Part shown: in pieces, positions 1 to 5,361 of the stretch | Numbering within the stretch: position 1 is the first letter of the stretch | Layout of the letters: every line of letters starts with the position of its first letter | Source of the DNA: DASPGX01 sp035620375 | GTDB taxonomy: Bacteria > Patescibacteriota > Minisyncoccia > 2-02-FULL-40-12 > GWA2-44-9 | NCBI GenBank assembly: GCA_035620375.1 | Contig: DASPGX010000016.1 | Span: 1 to 15,062, forward strand | Reading direction: 5' to 3' | DNA length: 15,062 bases | The notes under the pieces: generated by a model | Database searches by the model: none | Told to the model about the DNA's origin: nothing | Seen by the model: only the letters and a program-made list of their open reading frames with translations | Translations under genes and position numbers: made by a program

Positions 1-37
1 TTCCTCCTTCCGACGGTGCAATCTATCTCATATCATA
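1..37 (-). promoter_or_regulatory. Possible leader and RBS of a minus-strand gene outside the window
   Basis: Read on the minus strand, this stretch ends with GGAGGAA at the window edge (positions 8 to 1), a good Shine-Dalgarno. TATGAT at 37-32 could be a -10 box, but no good -35 lies 16-18 nt before it. The start codon would lie just outside the window. No reading frame is supported inside. Confidence 0.3.
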
Positions 38-58
38 GGGCACCCGTCAAGGGTGCCC
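38..58 (-). terminator. Hairpin terminator of the secreted four-Cys protein
   Basis: GGGCACCC (38-45), a 5-nt loop, then GGGTGCCC (51-58) form a perfect 8-bp stem 7 bases past the TAG stop of the minus-strand gene. The tract after it on the minus strand (TATGATATGA) is only weakly U-rich, so termination strength is uncertain. Confidence 0.5.
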
Positions 59-65
59 GTTCCCG

Positions 66-809
66 CTAATACGAGCAGGAGTTCCTGATGCCGCGCAGCG
101 ATTCCAGCGATGCCTCCAGGCGCTCACGGAGCATGGCGCGCTTGGTCTGACGCATGATGGGGCCAAACTGCGAATCGTCTCCCCGGGAGGCCTCTTCAAA
201 AAGGCCGACGAGCGGGTTGTTCTCCTGGAGGATGGCTGCAAGGAACGCCTGCGCCTCGCCGATGTCGGCGTTCACGGTGTTCCGGCATGCGACGTCGCGG
301 TCGTCGCGCTTGGTGACGGTCTTCTCCACCGGAACCTCTTTCTCCTGGATCTGCACGGTCACCGCGTCGTACGCGTCTGCACGGAGAGCGTTGAGCGCAT
401 CCTGAAGCGACGTCACCTGTAGGGCAACAACGCCGGTATTCCTTCGCGCCGCTGCCGTAAGCGGGCCCTCCAGCGCGACCGACACCGCAGCGTTCAACTG
501 GACGGCGACCGCATCCGCCTCCTTGAGCCAGGCAGAGGCTTCGCCGGTTCCAAAACCCTTCGCCTCCGGCTGGGTATTGCACAGAGCGGCCAGCCGCCCC
601 TGCGAGGAAGCGACGCGGATGGGCAGCCCCTGAGGCATGTCCTTGGGAATAGCGCTCTCGGCAGCAACGAGCCAACGATGCAACTCGTCAGCCACATGAC
701 AGATACGGCTCTCCTCAGTGAATTCGTCGGCGGGCACCGGAGTCGCTTCCTGCGCACCCGCCTGGAGCGCGCCCATAAAGAACAGTGCGCCGATTAAACT
801 CAATCGCAT
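66..809 (-). CDS. Secreted hypothetical protein with four cysteines
   Basis: The 247-aa product is not recognised. I chose the ATG at 809 because GGGAGG lies 5-6 nt upstream (complement of 815-820); the 24 residues that could be added upstream lack a ribosome site and contain a cysteine cluster. Residues 1-20 form a typical signal peptide (hydrophobic LIGALFFMGAL, then small residues before QE), so the protein should be exported. The mature part is mostly Ala/Leu/Glu-rich and predicted helical. Its cysteines at 37, 77, 175 and 245 could form two disulfides outside the cell. A charged stretch at about 155-172 (EKEVPVEKTVTKRDDRD) separates two halves. It stands alone, diverging from the small gene at 955. 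Existence is well supported by signal peptide, RBS, promoter and terminator; function is unknown. Confidence 0.75.
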   Translation of the reverse strand: MRLSLIGALFFMGALQAGAQEATPVPADEFTEESRICHVADELHRWLVAAESAIPKDMPQGLPIRVASSQGRLAALCNTQPEAKGFGTGEASAWLKEADAVAVQLNAAVSVALEGPLTAAARRNTGVVALQVTSLQDALNALRADAYDAVTVQIQEKEVPVEKTVTKRDDRDVACRNTVNADIGEAQAFLAAILQENNPLVGLFEEASRGDDSQFGPIMRQTKRAMLRERLEASLESLRGIRNSCSY

Positions 810-840
810 TCTATCCTCCCTTATTATTCGCGAACAACAC

Positions 841-869
841 TCTATACAACATCGTAGAGCAGTCGTCCA
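841..869 (-). promoter_or_regulatory. Promoter of the secreted four-Cys gene
   Basis: On the minus strand, TGGACG (869-864), a 17-nt spacer and TATAGA (846-841) match the sigma-70 consensus at four of six positions in each box. The start site would fall near 834, giving a leader of about 25 nt that contains the GGAGG ribosome site. Confidence 0.45.
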
Positions 870-879
870 GATATCCCAC

Positions 880-912
880 AAATCAACGGCTCACCGGATG
901 AGCCGTTGATTT
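880..912. repeat. 14-bp perfect inverted repeat, copy 1, in a divergent promoter region
   Basis: AAATCAACGGCTCA (880-893), loop CCGGA, and TGAGCCGTTGATTT (899-912). Both arms are identical to those of the hairpin at 11668-11700; only the loop differs. Here it lies between two divergent genes and between their predicted start sites (about 834 on minus, about 941 on plus), so neither gene should transcribe it. Its right arm contains the likely -35 box (TTGATT, 906-911) of the gene at 955, so it could act as an operator, or it may be a mobile or terminator-derived repeat. Confidence 0.75.
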
Positions 913-934
913 AGAGCGCAATTTGTGGTATAGT
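906..934 (+). promoter_or_regulatory. Promoter of the small gene at 955
   Basis: TTGATT (906-911), 17-nt spacer, TATAGT (929-934): four of six and five of six matches at ideal spacing. The -35 box is part of the right arm of the inverted repeat at 880-912, so a protein binding the repeat or a cruciform there would affect initiation. Confidence 0.6.
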
Positions 935-954
935 GTGAGAATCGGAGGTCGGAA

Positions 955-1221
955 ATGGACTTGGACATTAACGAGGTTCTACCGTCAGTTGGCGGTGACA
1001 GGGTGCTGGGCCGCAACGATGCCCTGACCGAGGCAGGACGCCTGCTGACCGCTTCGTACCCGGCGGGAACACGGCTCTGCGCGTTCACCCTGCGCATTCC
1101 CAGGCGCAACAGCACGGAAACCGCCGCACGGCTGGCGACGGTAGCGGAGCGCCACGGGTTCTCCAGCTGGAAGGGACAGGAGTTCGACAAGTACGTCGTC
1201 ATCAACTTTCTGCGGGAATAG
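955..1221 (+). CDS. Small hypothetical protein (88 aa)
   Basis: Not recognised. GGAGG at 944-948 sits 6 nt before the ATG, a good promoter lies at 906-934 and a strong terminator follows, so the gene is real. The protein is soluble with no signal or membrane segment. A segment rich in Arg (residues 44-62: LRIPRRNSTETAARLATVA) precedes an aromatic/charged end (FSSWKGQEFDKYVVINFLRE). The alternation of strand-like and helical stretches (CAFTLRI; STETAARLATVAERHG; KYVVINFL) would suit a small alpha/beta or nucleic-acid-binding fold, but this is only inference. It is monocistronic and convergent with the SOD gene. Confidence 0.65.
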   Translation: MDLDINEVLPSVGGDRVLGRNDALTEAGRLLTASYPAGTRLCAFTLRIPRRNSTETAARLATVAERHGFSSWKGQEFDKYVVINFLRE

Positions 1222-1246
1222 CCGTAAGCGCAGCGCACGAACAGAA

Positions 1247-1271
1247 AGGGCCCTCCCGGACGGAGGGCCCT
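1247..1271. terminator. Bidirectional terminator between the 88-aa gene and SOD
   Basis: AGGGCCCTCC (1247-1256), loop CGGAC, GGAGGGCCCT (1262-1271): a 10-bp perfect stem followed on plus by GACTCTTTT. On minus it follows the SOD stop by 9 nt and is trailed by TTCTGTTC, so it probably serves both convergent genes. Confidence 0.8.
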
Positions 1272-1280
1272 GACTCTTTT

Positions 1281-1904
1281 CTAGAGTGAAATATCTCTGG
1301 CCTTGAGATAGAGCGTTTCCGCCGCTTTCCAGTCCAGATTTTCCCAGAACGCCTGGACGTAGGCCTTCTTGTCCGAACCGAAGTCCATGAAATAGGCGTG
1401 CTCGTAGCAGTCCAGCACGATGACGGGGATGCACCCCCAGACGCCGCCCTGGTTGTGCGCATCGGAGTTGTAGTGATTGAGCTTGCCGGCCTTGATGTCC
1501 CATGCCAGGACGCTCCAGCCGCGTGCCGCCATGGCGCACTCGGAAAAATACTTCAGGCCGTCGGCGACGCTCCCCCACTTCTCCCCCAGCGCTTTGGAGA
1601 GTTCCGGGGCGTCTTCCGCGTTCCCGTCACCTCCCAGTCCGTCAAAATACCATTCGTGCAGGTACACGCCGTTGACCGCGAACGTCTCAGCGTCCTTGAG
1701 CGCACGGAGCTGGCTGTAGGTCGCGTTTCCCGCGGCCGAACCCGACGAGCGCAATTCACCCAGTGCTTTGTTTATCTCGTCCACCTTCGCCACATAGCCC
1801 GCGTAAAGCTTGTCGTGGTGGATGGCCAGCGCCTTATCGGAAATGTTCCTCAGTTTTTCGTATTTGAGCGGCTTCGTCTCCACGGATGTGAGCCGTCGGC
1901 TCAC
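1281..1904 (-). CDS. Superoxide dismutase, Fe/Mn family
   Basis: Converts superoxide to oxygen and hydrogen peroxide; expected in the cytoplasm, since there is no signal peptide. The 207 residues cover both family domains. Predicted metal ligands are H29 (IHHDKLYAGYV), H83 (LHEWYF), D165 and H169 (DCYEHAYF), with the gateway Tyr at Y37. G79 replaces the active-site Gln that Fe-SodB carries in the first domain, and the HNQGG loop (150-154) may supply the outer-sphere residue as in other SOD branches, so metal choice (Fe, Mn or either) is open. The start is a GTG at 1904 inside a palindrome and lacks a clear Shine-Dalgarno; GTG at 1883 is an alternative seven codons in. It lies 48 nt after the glutaredoxin gene and is probably co-transcribed with it. 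Confidence 0.93.
   Translation of the reverse strand: MSRRLTSVETKPLKYEKLRNISDKALAIHHDKLYAGYVAKVDEINKALGELRSSGSAAGNATYSQLRALKDAETFAVNGVYLHEWYFDGLGGDGNAEDAPELSKALGEKWGSVADGLKYFSECAMAARGWSVLAWDIKAGKLNHYNSDAHNQGGVWGCIPVIVLDCYEHAYFMDFGSDKKAYVQAFWENLDWKAAETLYLKARDISL
1887..1903 (-). repeat. Palindrome over the SOD start codon
   Basis: On the minus strand GTGAGCC-GAC-GGCTCAC, a 7-bp stem whose first bases are the proposed GTG start. Such a hairpin could hide the start from ribosomes and limit SOD translation, or mark the true start as the downstream GTG at 1883. The half-sites TGAGCCG/CGGCTCA also occur in the repeats at 880 and 11668 in the opposite order. Confidence 0.5.
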
Positions 1905-1909
1905 ACACG

Positions 1910-1937
1910 CCCTGAGCGGGCGGAGCGAGCCGAAGGG
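1910..1937. repeat. REP-like element between glutaredoxin and SOD
   Basis: The segment opens CCCTGAGC and closes GCCGAAGGG, the pattern of the widespread short intergenic repeat in which CCCTGAGC and GAAGGG flank a variable core. Its 12-mer CGGAGCGAGCCG (1921-1932) recurs in reverse complement at 5714-5725. It fills most of the 48-nt gap between two co-directional genes. The assignment rests on pattern similarity only. Confidence 0.4.
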
Positions 1938-1952
1938 TTACCTTATGAATAC

Positions 1953-2204
1953 TTATGCGGCCTCTTTCCCCGCCGCCCCGAGATACTGGTCAATCTTCGG
2001 CCGGTCAAAACCGACGACCAGATTGTCGTCGATGGTGATGACCGGCACGCCGAGCTGCCCCGACTTGGCAATCATCTCCTCGCGCGCCTTCTCGTCGGCG
2101 AATACGTCGTGCTCGGTGTAGTCCAGGCCCTTGGACTTGAAATACTCCTTGGCCATTTTGCAGTAGCCGCATGTCGGGGTGGTGTAAATGACGATGTTGG
2201 GCAT
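1953..2204 (-). CDS. Glutaredoxin-like thiol reductase (CGYC)
   Basis: An 83-aa single-domain thioredoxin-fold protein that should reduce disulfides or mixed glutathione/low-molecular-thiol disulfides in the cytoplasm. The active site is C12-G-Y-C15 after the first strand (NIVIYTTPT). The cis-proline motif GVPV (52-55) and the GFDRPKIDQYL end (65-75) fit the small glutaredoxin/NrdH/YruB-type group. No signal peptide is present. A good extended -10 promoter lies upstream, but there is no Shine-Dalgarno before the ATG at 2204. SOD follows in the same direction, which suggests an oxidative-stress operon. Whether glutathione, a thioredoxin reductase or another thiol recycles it cannot be told here. 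Confidence 0.9.
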   Translation of the reverse strand: MPNIVIYTTPTCGYCKMAKEYFKSKGLDYTEHDVFADEKAREEMIAKSGQLGVPVITIDDNLVVGFDRPKIDQYLGAAGKEAA

Positions 2205-2235
2205 CGGGTGATGAAAACAAAAACGTTACGCGGCG

Positions 2236-2265
2236 AGTATAGCACACCTGGCATCGCGCCGCCAA
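2236..2265 (-). promoter_or_regulatory. Promoter of the glutaredoxin-SOD pair
   Basis: On the minus strand TTGGCG (2265-2260), an 18-nt spacer and TATACT (2241-2236), with TG-C directly before TATACT making an extended -10. The leader would be about 25 nt with no Shine-Dalgarno. Confidence 0.55.
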
Positions 2266-2271
2266 ACTTGG

Positions 2272-2277
2272 TACAGT
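2272..2277 (+). promoter_or_regulatory. Possible -10 box of the LolA-like gene
   Basis: TACAGT preceded by TGG (extended -10), with transcription expected to start about 2284 and the AGGAGG ribosome site at 2293-2298. The -35 region is poor. It diverges from the glutaredoxin promoter about 30 bp away. Confidence 0.35.
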
Positions 2278-2302
2278 CGTCTAATCTTTGACAGGAGGAA
2301 GC

Positions 2303-3040
2303 ATGCCCATCGCGGCACTGTCCGTACTCCTCGCATGCGTCGCCGCGGCATCCGCGGCCGCCGAGGAGGCGATACCGGCCATGACGCCGGACGATATCGT
2401 CGCACGGGTCGCATCCCGGGGCGAGGCGAACATCGCGCTCCGCGACGGCCTGGCGTGGACCAAGACGGAAACCGTCACGGAAACCGGCACGGGGCGGGTC
2501 AAGCGGCAGACGGTCTGGGACGTCTGGTACCGTGACGGGGCCACGTATCAGCGGAAGGTCCGCGAGAACGGCGTACTCATACACAACGCCAAGACCGAGA
2601 AGCCCGACCCCGACTTCGGGACGACTCTGGGTTCGCTGTACCGCTATGAACTGGACGACGTTCCGCTGCAAGCGGACCCTGTGAGCGGGCGGCTATGCTG
2701 GGTGCTCCGGTACCGGCCGTCATCCGATGCACAGCCCGACGGCGACAAGGAGAAGGTCGCGGCCCTCATGTCCGGGACGTTCTACGTGGACGCACGGGGG
2801 TTCTGGATACGCTACGCCACGGGCTCGCTGACCGAACGGTACCGCAAGAAAGTCATGTTCGTGCCCGTCGGCACGGCGCATTCCGTGGATTTCACTCTGG
2901 AACAGGCCGAGGTTCTCGGCGCCGTCATGACGCAGCGGGTGCACCTGCGCTATCACTACTCCGTGGTGAGCGTGGACACCTACGAAGAGCGGGTCATCGG
3001 GTTTTCGGACTTCCGCATGATGCCGCCTGACGGACAATAA
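2303..3040 (+). CDS. Exported protein, possibly LolA/LppX-like
   Basis: A 245-aa protein starting at the ATG at 2303, because AGGAGG (2293-2298) lies 4 nt upstream; the in-frame TTG at 2288 would precede that site. Residues 1-20 form a signal peptide (MPIAALSVLLACVAAASAAA, then EE), so the protein is exported. The mature part reads as a run of beta strands: WDVWYRDGATYQRKV, GSLYRYELDDVPL, GRLCWVLRYRP, SGTFYVDARGFWIRYATGSL. This order of a 'YRYEL...CWVLRY...FYVDARGFWI' core resembles outer-membrane lipoprotein-sorting (LolA-like) proteins and related lipid-carrier folds. That is inference from pattern; no diagnostic residue proves it. It has its own promoter and terminator and looks monocistronic. 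Confidence 0.7.
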   Translation: MPIAALSVLLACVAAASAAAEEAIPAMTPDDIVARVASRGEANIALRDGLAWTKTETVTETGTGRVKRQTVWDVWYRDGATYQRKVRENGVLIHNAKTEKPDPDFGTTLGSLYRYELDDVPLQADPVSGRLCWVLRYRPSSDAQPDGDKEKVAALMSGTFYVDARGFWIRYATGSLTERYRKKVMFVPVGTAHSVDFTLEQAEVLGAVMTQRVHLRYHYSVVSVDTYEERVIGFSDFRMMPPDGQ

Positions 3041-3041
3041 C

Positions 3042-3067
3042 AGACGCCGCCCTTCCGGACGGCGTCT
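3042..3067 (+). terminator. Terminator of the LolA-like gene
   Basis: AGACGCCG (3042-3049), a 10-nt loop, CGGCGTCT (3060-3067), then TTAATTT; it starts 2 nt after the TAA stop. A typical intrinsic terminator. Confidence 0.75.
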
Positions 3068-3092
3068 TTAATTTGCGGCCCCGTTGCAAATT

Positions 3093-3118
3093 ATCCTGAG
3101 GCCAGCGGGCCGTAGGAT
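3093..3118 (-). terminator. Possible terminator of the DUF5652/DUF4258 pair
   Basis: ATCCT (3093-3097) pairs with AGGAT (3114-3118) around an inner GGCC/GGCC pair, lying downstream of the minus-strand stop at 3171. A second candidate, CGGCGCA-G-TGCGCCG, is at 3138-3152. Neither has a strong U tract on the minus strand, so the exact end of the transcript is uncertain. Confidence 0.35.
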
Positions 3119-3170
3119 TTCAGTTTTGGACGTGGTTCGGCGCAGTGCGCCGGATACGACACGCGTGGAG

Positions 3171-3395
3171 CTACTTCTTTTCCTCTTTGGGCTCTTTCGG
3201 CTGCGAGAATACGTAAATGTAGAGAATCTCCAGCACCCCGAGCGTGTTGATGAGCAGGAGCGGTATGAACCATTCCTTGCGCTCCAGACGCGCGGCCCGC
3301 CAAAGCGCCATCCCTTTCCACGAAACGGTCCAGAGGAACAACGCGATGAACCACAGCTCGCGGTTCACCGGAATCTCAAGGATATCGCTGAACAT
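3171..3395 (-). CDS. Two-helix membrane protein, DUF5652-like
   Basis: A 74-aa protein with two membrane helices (about residues 13-30, LWFIALFLWTVSWKGMAL, and 40-60, EWFIPLLLINTLGVLEILYIYVF), joined by a basic loop (RAARLERK) and ending in a charged KEPKEEKK tail. The pattern 'ALW.AAR...K.WFI.LL.INTLG.LEI.YI' matches my memory of DUF5652, a family of unknown function frequent in CPR bacteria. I start it at the ATG at 3395; the GGAGGG about 12 nt before it lies in the end of the upstream gene, whose stop is 7 nt away, so the two are probably coupled. Function unknown. The assignment supports the CPR origin of the window. Confidence 0.7.
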   Translation of the reverse strand: MFSDILEIPVNRELWFIALFLWTVSWKGMALWRAARLERKEWFIPLLLINTLGVLEILYIYVFSQPKEPKEEKK

Positions 3396-3402
3396 ACCCT
3401 GA

Positions 3403-3774
3403 TTATCCCTCCAGGAGCCCTTCAGCGTCAAGTTCCGCAAGAACCCCGTCGGGAAGCGGCGGCGCGCTGCGGATGGGACTGACTCCCGGATACCGCCAGG
3501 CGGTGATGATGATTTTTCTCCGTACCGCGAGCAGGCCGGACTTTTTCTTCCCTTCCTCCCGCCACATGACCCAGATTTCCGTCGGCTTCTGCTTCGTGCC
3601 CGCGAACTGCATGCCCGCGACGGTTCCTTCCACGACGCCCTCTTCCGTGCGCTGCGGCGCGCGCACGACGCGGAGCACCCGGGACGGCGTGAGCCGGTAA
3701 TGCATCAGCTTGCGCTGTACGTGCTGGGTCCAACGGAAGCGCTCATTGTCTTTCGGCGTCTTGAATCCCTGCAT
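3403..3774 (-). CDS. DUF4258-like small basic protein
   Basis: A 123-aa soluble basic protein. The central part reads HVQRKLMHYRLTPSRVLRVV, then EIWVMWRE and KKSGLLAVRRKIIITAWRYPG. A helix with a 'His...Lys...Arg/Leu' start followed by antiparallel strands ending in an 'IITAWR' strand resembles DUF4258-type and RelE/ParE-like folds. I see no catalytic set that proves a nuclease or toxin, and no antitoxin gene is adjacent, so no function is claimed. The ATG at 3774 lacks a Shine-Dalgarno, and a terminator hairpin (3794-3821) lies only 20 nt upstream, so it may be a leaderless or read-through transcript; M24 is a less likely alternative start. It runs into the DUF5652-like gene 7 nt downstream. 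Confidence 0.6.
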   Translation of the reverse strand: MQGFKTPKDNERFRWTQHVQRKLMHYRLTPSRVLRVVRAPQRTEEGVVEGTVAGMQFAGTKQKPTEIWVMWREEGKKKSGLLAVRRKIIITAWRYPGVSPIRSAPPLPDGVLAELDAEGLLEG

Positions 3775-3793
3775 GACATTGAACGTAACGCAA

Positions 3794-3821
3794 AGCGGCC
3801 GCCCTATCCAGGGCGGCCGCT
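3794..3821 (-). terminator. Strong terminator after the acidic-tail membrane gene
   Basis: AGCGGCCGCCC (3794-3804), 6-nt loop, GGGCGGCCGCT (3811-3821): an 11-bp, almost all G+C stem 14 nt past the stop of the gene at 3836. On the minus strand it is followed by TTTGCGTT. It separates this gene from the DUF4258-like gene. Confidence 0.7.
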
Positions 3822-3835
3822 GATTAAGGCGCAGG

Positions 3836-4144
3836 CTACGGCGTCAGTTCAATGCCCTCGAGCTCGGACTCCAGACCCGCGGACTCGGCGTCCAGGTCGT
3901 CCTCCAGCGTATCCAGTTCGTCGTCCAGCTCCGTACCGGCATCCTCGCCGGCCTTTTCTTCCATCGCATCGCCGTCCTCTTCCTCCGTCAGCACCTCCTC
4001 CTGTGCGGGAGCGTCGGACCACAGTTCCGGAATTTTCTTGAAGACGGACAGAAAATCGAAGACACCGGTCTTCAGCGCGTCCAGCCATCCCCACCCTAAA
4101 AGGGCGATGACGGCGGAGGCGGCAAGGAGTGCGAGATTACCCAT
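3836..4144 (-). CDS. Single-pass membrane protein with an acidic tail
   Basis: A 102-aa protein. Residues 3-22 (NLALLAASAVIALLGWGWLD) form one membrane helix or an uncleaved signal anchor. An amphipathic segment (about 24-41, KTGVFDFLSVFKKIPELW) follows, then a low-complexity acidic tail (about 43-100) of Glu, Asp and Ala with almost no positive charge. Acidic tails of this kind can bind cations or basic proteins, or stay disordered; nothing shows which. There is no Shine-Dalgarno, and the predicted -10 box ends only 7 nt before ATG, consistent with a leaderless message. A strong terminator follows, so it is monocistronic. Not recognised as a named family. Confidence 0.6.
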   Translation of the reverse strand: MGNLALLAASAVIALLGWGWLDALKTGVFDFLSVFKKIPELWSDAPAQEEVLTEEEDGDAMEEKAGEDAGTELDDELDTLEDDLDAESAGLESELEGIELTP

Positions 4145-4151
4145 ATACGGA

Positions 4152-4180
4152 AATATCTAATGAATCGCGGAAAATGACAA
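4152..4180 (-). promoter_or_regulatory. Promoter of the acidic-tail gene, leaderless spacing
   Basis: On the minus strand TTGTCA (4180-4175, five of six), a 17-nt spacer and GATATT (4157-4152, four of six). Only 7 nt separate the -10 from the ATG at 4144, so transcription should begin at or next to the start codon. Confidence 0.55.
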
Positions 4181-4195
4181 GTGAACAACGGAAGC

Positions 4196-4714
4196 TCACC
4201 ATTCAATCCCCTTTTTGCCCGTCTCTCCGTCCTGATACGGATGCTTCACCTCGCGGACCTCGGACACGATGTCGGCACGGTCCATCAGTTCCTGCCGCGC
4301 ATCCCTCCCGGTGAGGATGACGTCCATACCGGCAGGAAGCTCGTCCACCAGGGAAAGCACCGCGGACAGCGGAATGAGCCCCAGATGCACCGCATTGTTG
4401 ACCTCGTCCAGGATGAGCATGTCCCAGCGGCCCGACCGCATCTCCTGACGGGCATACTCCAACGCTCCGGCCGCCGCGCCGCTATGCTCGCCGAACGGAA
4501 GCGTGTCCCCCAGGATGCCGACAAAGCCCAGTCCCTTTTTGACGATGCGCAGGTACGGGCGGAGCAGCATCTGGGCGTCGTCCTCACCGGACCGCCACGG
4601 CCCCTTGATAAACTGCACCATCAGCACGCGCTTGAGGTCGCCGATGGCCCTGACCGCCTGGCCAAGGGCCGAGGTCGTCTTTCCTTTTCCGTTGCCCGTG
4701 ACGCAGATAATCAT
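4196..4714 (-). CDS. cobO: Corrinoid adenosyltransferase (CobA/CobO/BtuR family)
   Basis: Transfers the adenosyl group of ATP to the cobalt of cob(I)alamin or its precursors, making the coenzyme form of B12, in the cytoplasm. The 172 residues span the whole domain: P-loop GNGKGKTT (7-14), VQFIKG (33-38), a Walker-B-like LILDEVNNA (100-108), LTGR (134-137), ADIVSEV (147-153), and the end KHPYQDGETGKKGIEW, all typical of the family. Its ATG overlaps the stop of the upstream membrane-protein gene (ATGA at 4714-4711), so translation is coupled. No B12-dependent enzyme or corrinoid synthesis gene lies nearby. In a reduced genome it probably serves salvage, or it has been repurposed as another P-loop nucleotide-binding protein. 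The family assignment is firm; the substrate in this organism is inferred. Confidence 0.9.
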   Translation of the reverse strand: MIICVTGNGKGKTTSALGQAVRAIGDLKRVLMVQFIKGPWRSGEDDAQMLLRPYLRIVKKGLGFVGILGDTLPFGEHSGAAAGALEYARQEMRSGRWDMLILDEVNNAVHLGLIPLSAVLSLVDELPAGMDVILTGRDARQELMDRADIVSEVREVKHPYQDGETGKKGIEW

Positions 4715-4974
4715 GAAACGAGGTCGTCCATGTCATCAAACTTGTTGCCCGCCATACGGAACAGGCGGTGCCAGAAGCGCGGGTGGTCAATCACGAATTC
4801 GGTCAGTGCCGAGAACGGGATGATGATGGCGACCGCGAGTCCGAATTCCCCCGCCGTCAGGCCTCTGCCGACGAACATGCGGAATATGATAATCGTGACG
4901 ACCAGGTGCACCAGCACGCCGGATACCAGGAATTCCGCAAGGCGGAGACGGGAGTTGAGCGGAGAACGGCGCAT
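4711..4974 (-). CDS. Small two-helix membrane protein coupled to cobO
   Basis: An 87-aa protein starting at the ATG at 4974; the longer frame to 5022 would read back through the promoter and the RRM terminator. Two hydrophobic helices (about residues 11-31, LAEFLVSGVLVHLVVTIIIF, and 40-59, FGLAVAIIIPFSALTEFVI) are followed by a soluble end with DHPRFWHRLFRMAGNKFDDMDDL. The family is not recognised. It overlaps cobO by four bases, so the two are made from one message; this could hint at a membrane role linked to corrinoid or nucleotide uptake, but that rests only on position. No clear Shine-Dalgarno is present, and the -10 is 6 nt from ATG. Confidence 0.65.
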   Translation of the reverse strand: MRRSPLNSRLRLAEFLVSGVLVHLVVTIIIFRMFVGRGLTAGEFGLAVAIIIPFSALTEFVIDHPRFWHRLFRMAGNKFDDMDDLVS

Positions 4975-4980
4975 GCATCC

Positions 4981-5009
4981 ACTGTAAACCCATCGGGCCG
5001 GTCCGACAA
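4981..5009 (-). promoter_or_regulatory. Promoter of the membrane protein-cobO operon
   Basis: On the minus strand TTGTCG (5009-5004), 17-nt spacer, TACAGT (4986-4981), four of six matches each. The -10 ends 6 nt before the ATG at 4974, again implying a leaderless start. Confidence 0.45.
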
Positions 5010-5020
5010 TGCGCGGAAAC

Positions 5021-5048
5021 ACAAAAGAGCCCCGGAGGGCTCTTTTGT
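5021..5048. terminator. Terminator of the RRM gene
   Basis: ACAAAAGAGCCC (5021-5032), loop CGGA, GGGCTCTTTTGT (5037-5048): a perfect 12-bp stem with A/T ends, so it works in both directions. On the minus strand the loop is UCCG closed by C-G, a stable UNCG-type tetraloop, and TTTTGTGTTT follows. Confidence 0.85.
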
Positions 5049-5061
5049 ACAGGGCAGTTCG

Positions 5062-5361
5062 TTAGAACTGACCGCCGCCGAAGTCGTTGCCGCCTGCGCG
5101 CGGGGCGCGGGGCTGCAGCGGGCGGGCCTCGTTGACCACGAGAACGCGGCCGTCGAAGTCCTTGCCGTTGAACGTCTCAACGGCCTTGTCGGCGCCAGCC
5201 TGATCCGCCATGGTCACGAAGCCGAATCCGCGGGAGCGGCCGGTCATCTTTTCCATGATGACCGCGGCTTCGGTAACCTCGCCCGCCTGCGCGAAGGCCT
5301 GCTTGAGGTCCTCGTCAGTCGTGCTGTACGGCAGGTTGCCGACATACAATTTTACGGACAT
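5062..5361 (-). CDS. RRM-family RNA-binding protein
   Basis: A 99-aa protein with one RNA-recognition motif. RNP2 is LYVGNL (5-10) and RNP1 is RGFGFVTM (44-51), both with the aromatic residues that stack on RNA bases; the domain ends near residue 78. A short tail rich in Pro, Arg and Gly (PLQPRAPRAGGNDFGGGQF) should add loose RNA contacts. This is the Gly-rich-tail bacterial RRM architecture (the cyanobacterial Rbp type), often linked to cold or stress, likely acting on mRNA in the cytoplasm. It is transcribed from a promoter with a perfect TATAAT and has a leader of about 150 nt, far longer than its neighbours, so autoregulation through the leader is plausible. No strong Shine-Dalgarno is present. 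Confidence 0.93.
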   Translation of the reverse strand: MSVKLYVGNLPYSTTDEDLKQAFAQAGEVTEAAVIMEKMTGRSRGFGFVTMADQAGADKAVETFNGKDFDGRVLVVNEARPLQPRAPRAGGNDFGGGQF

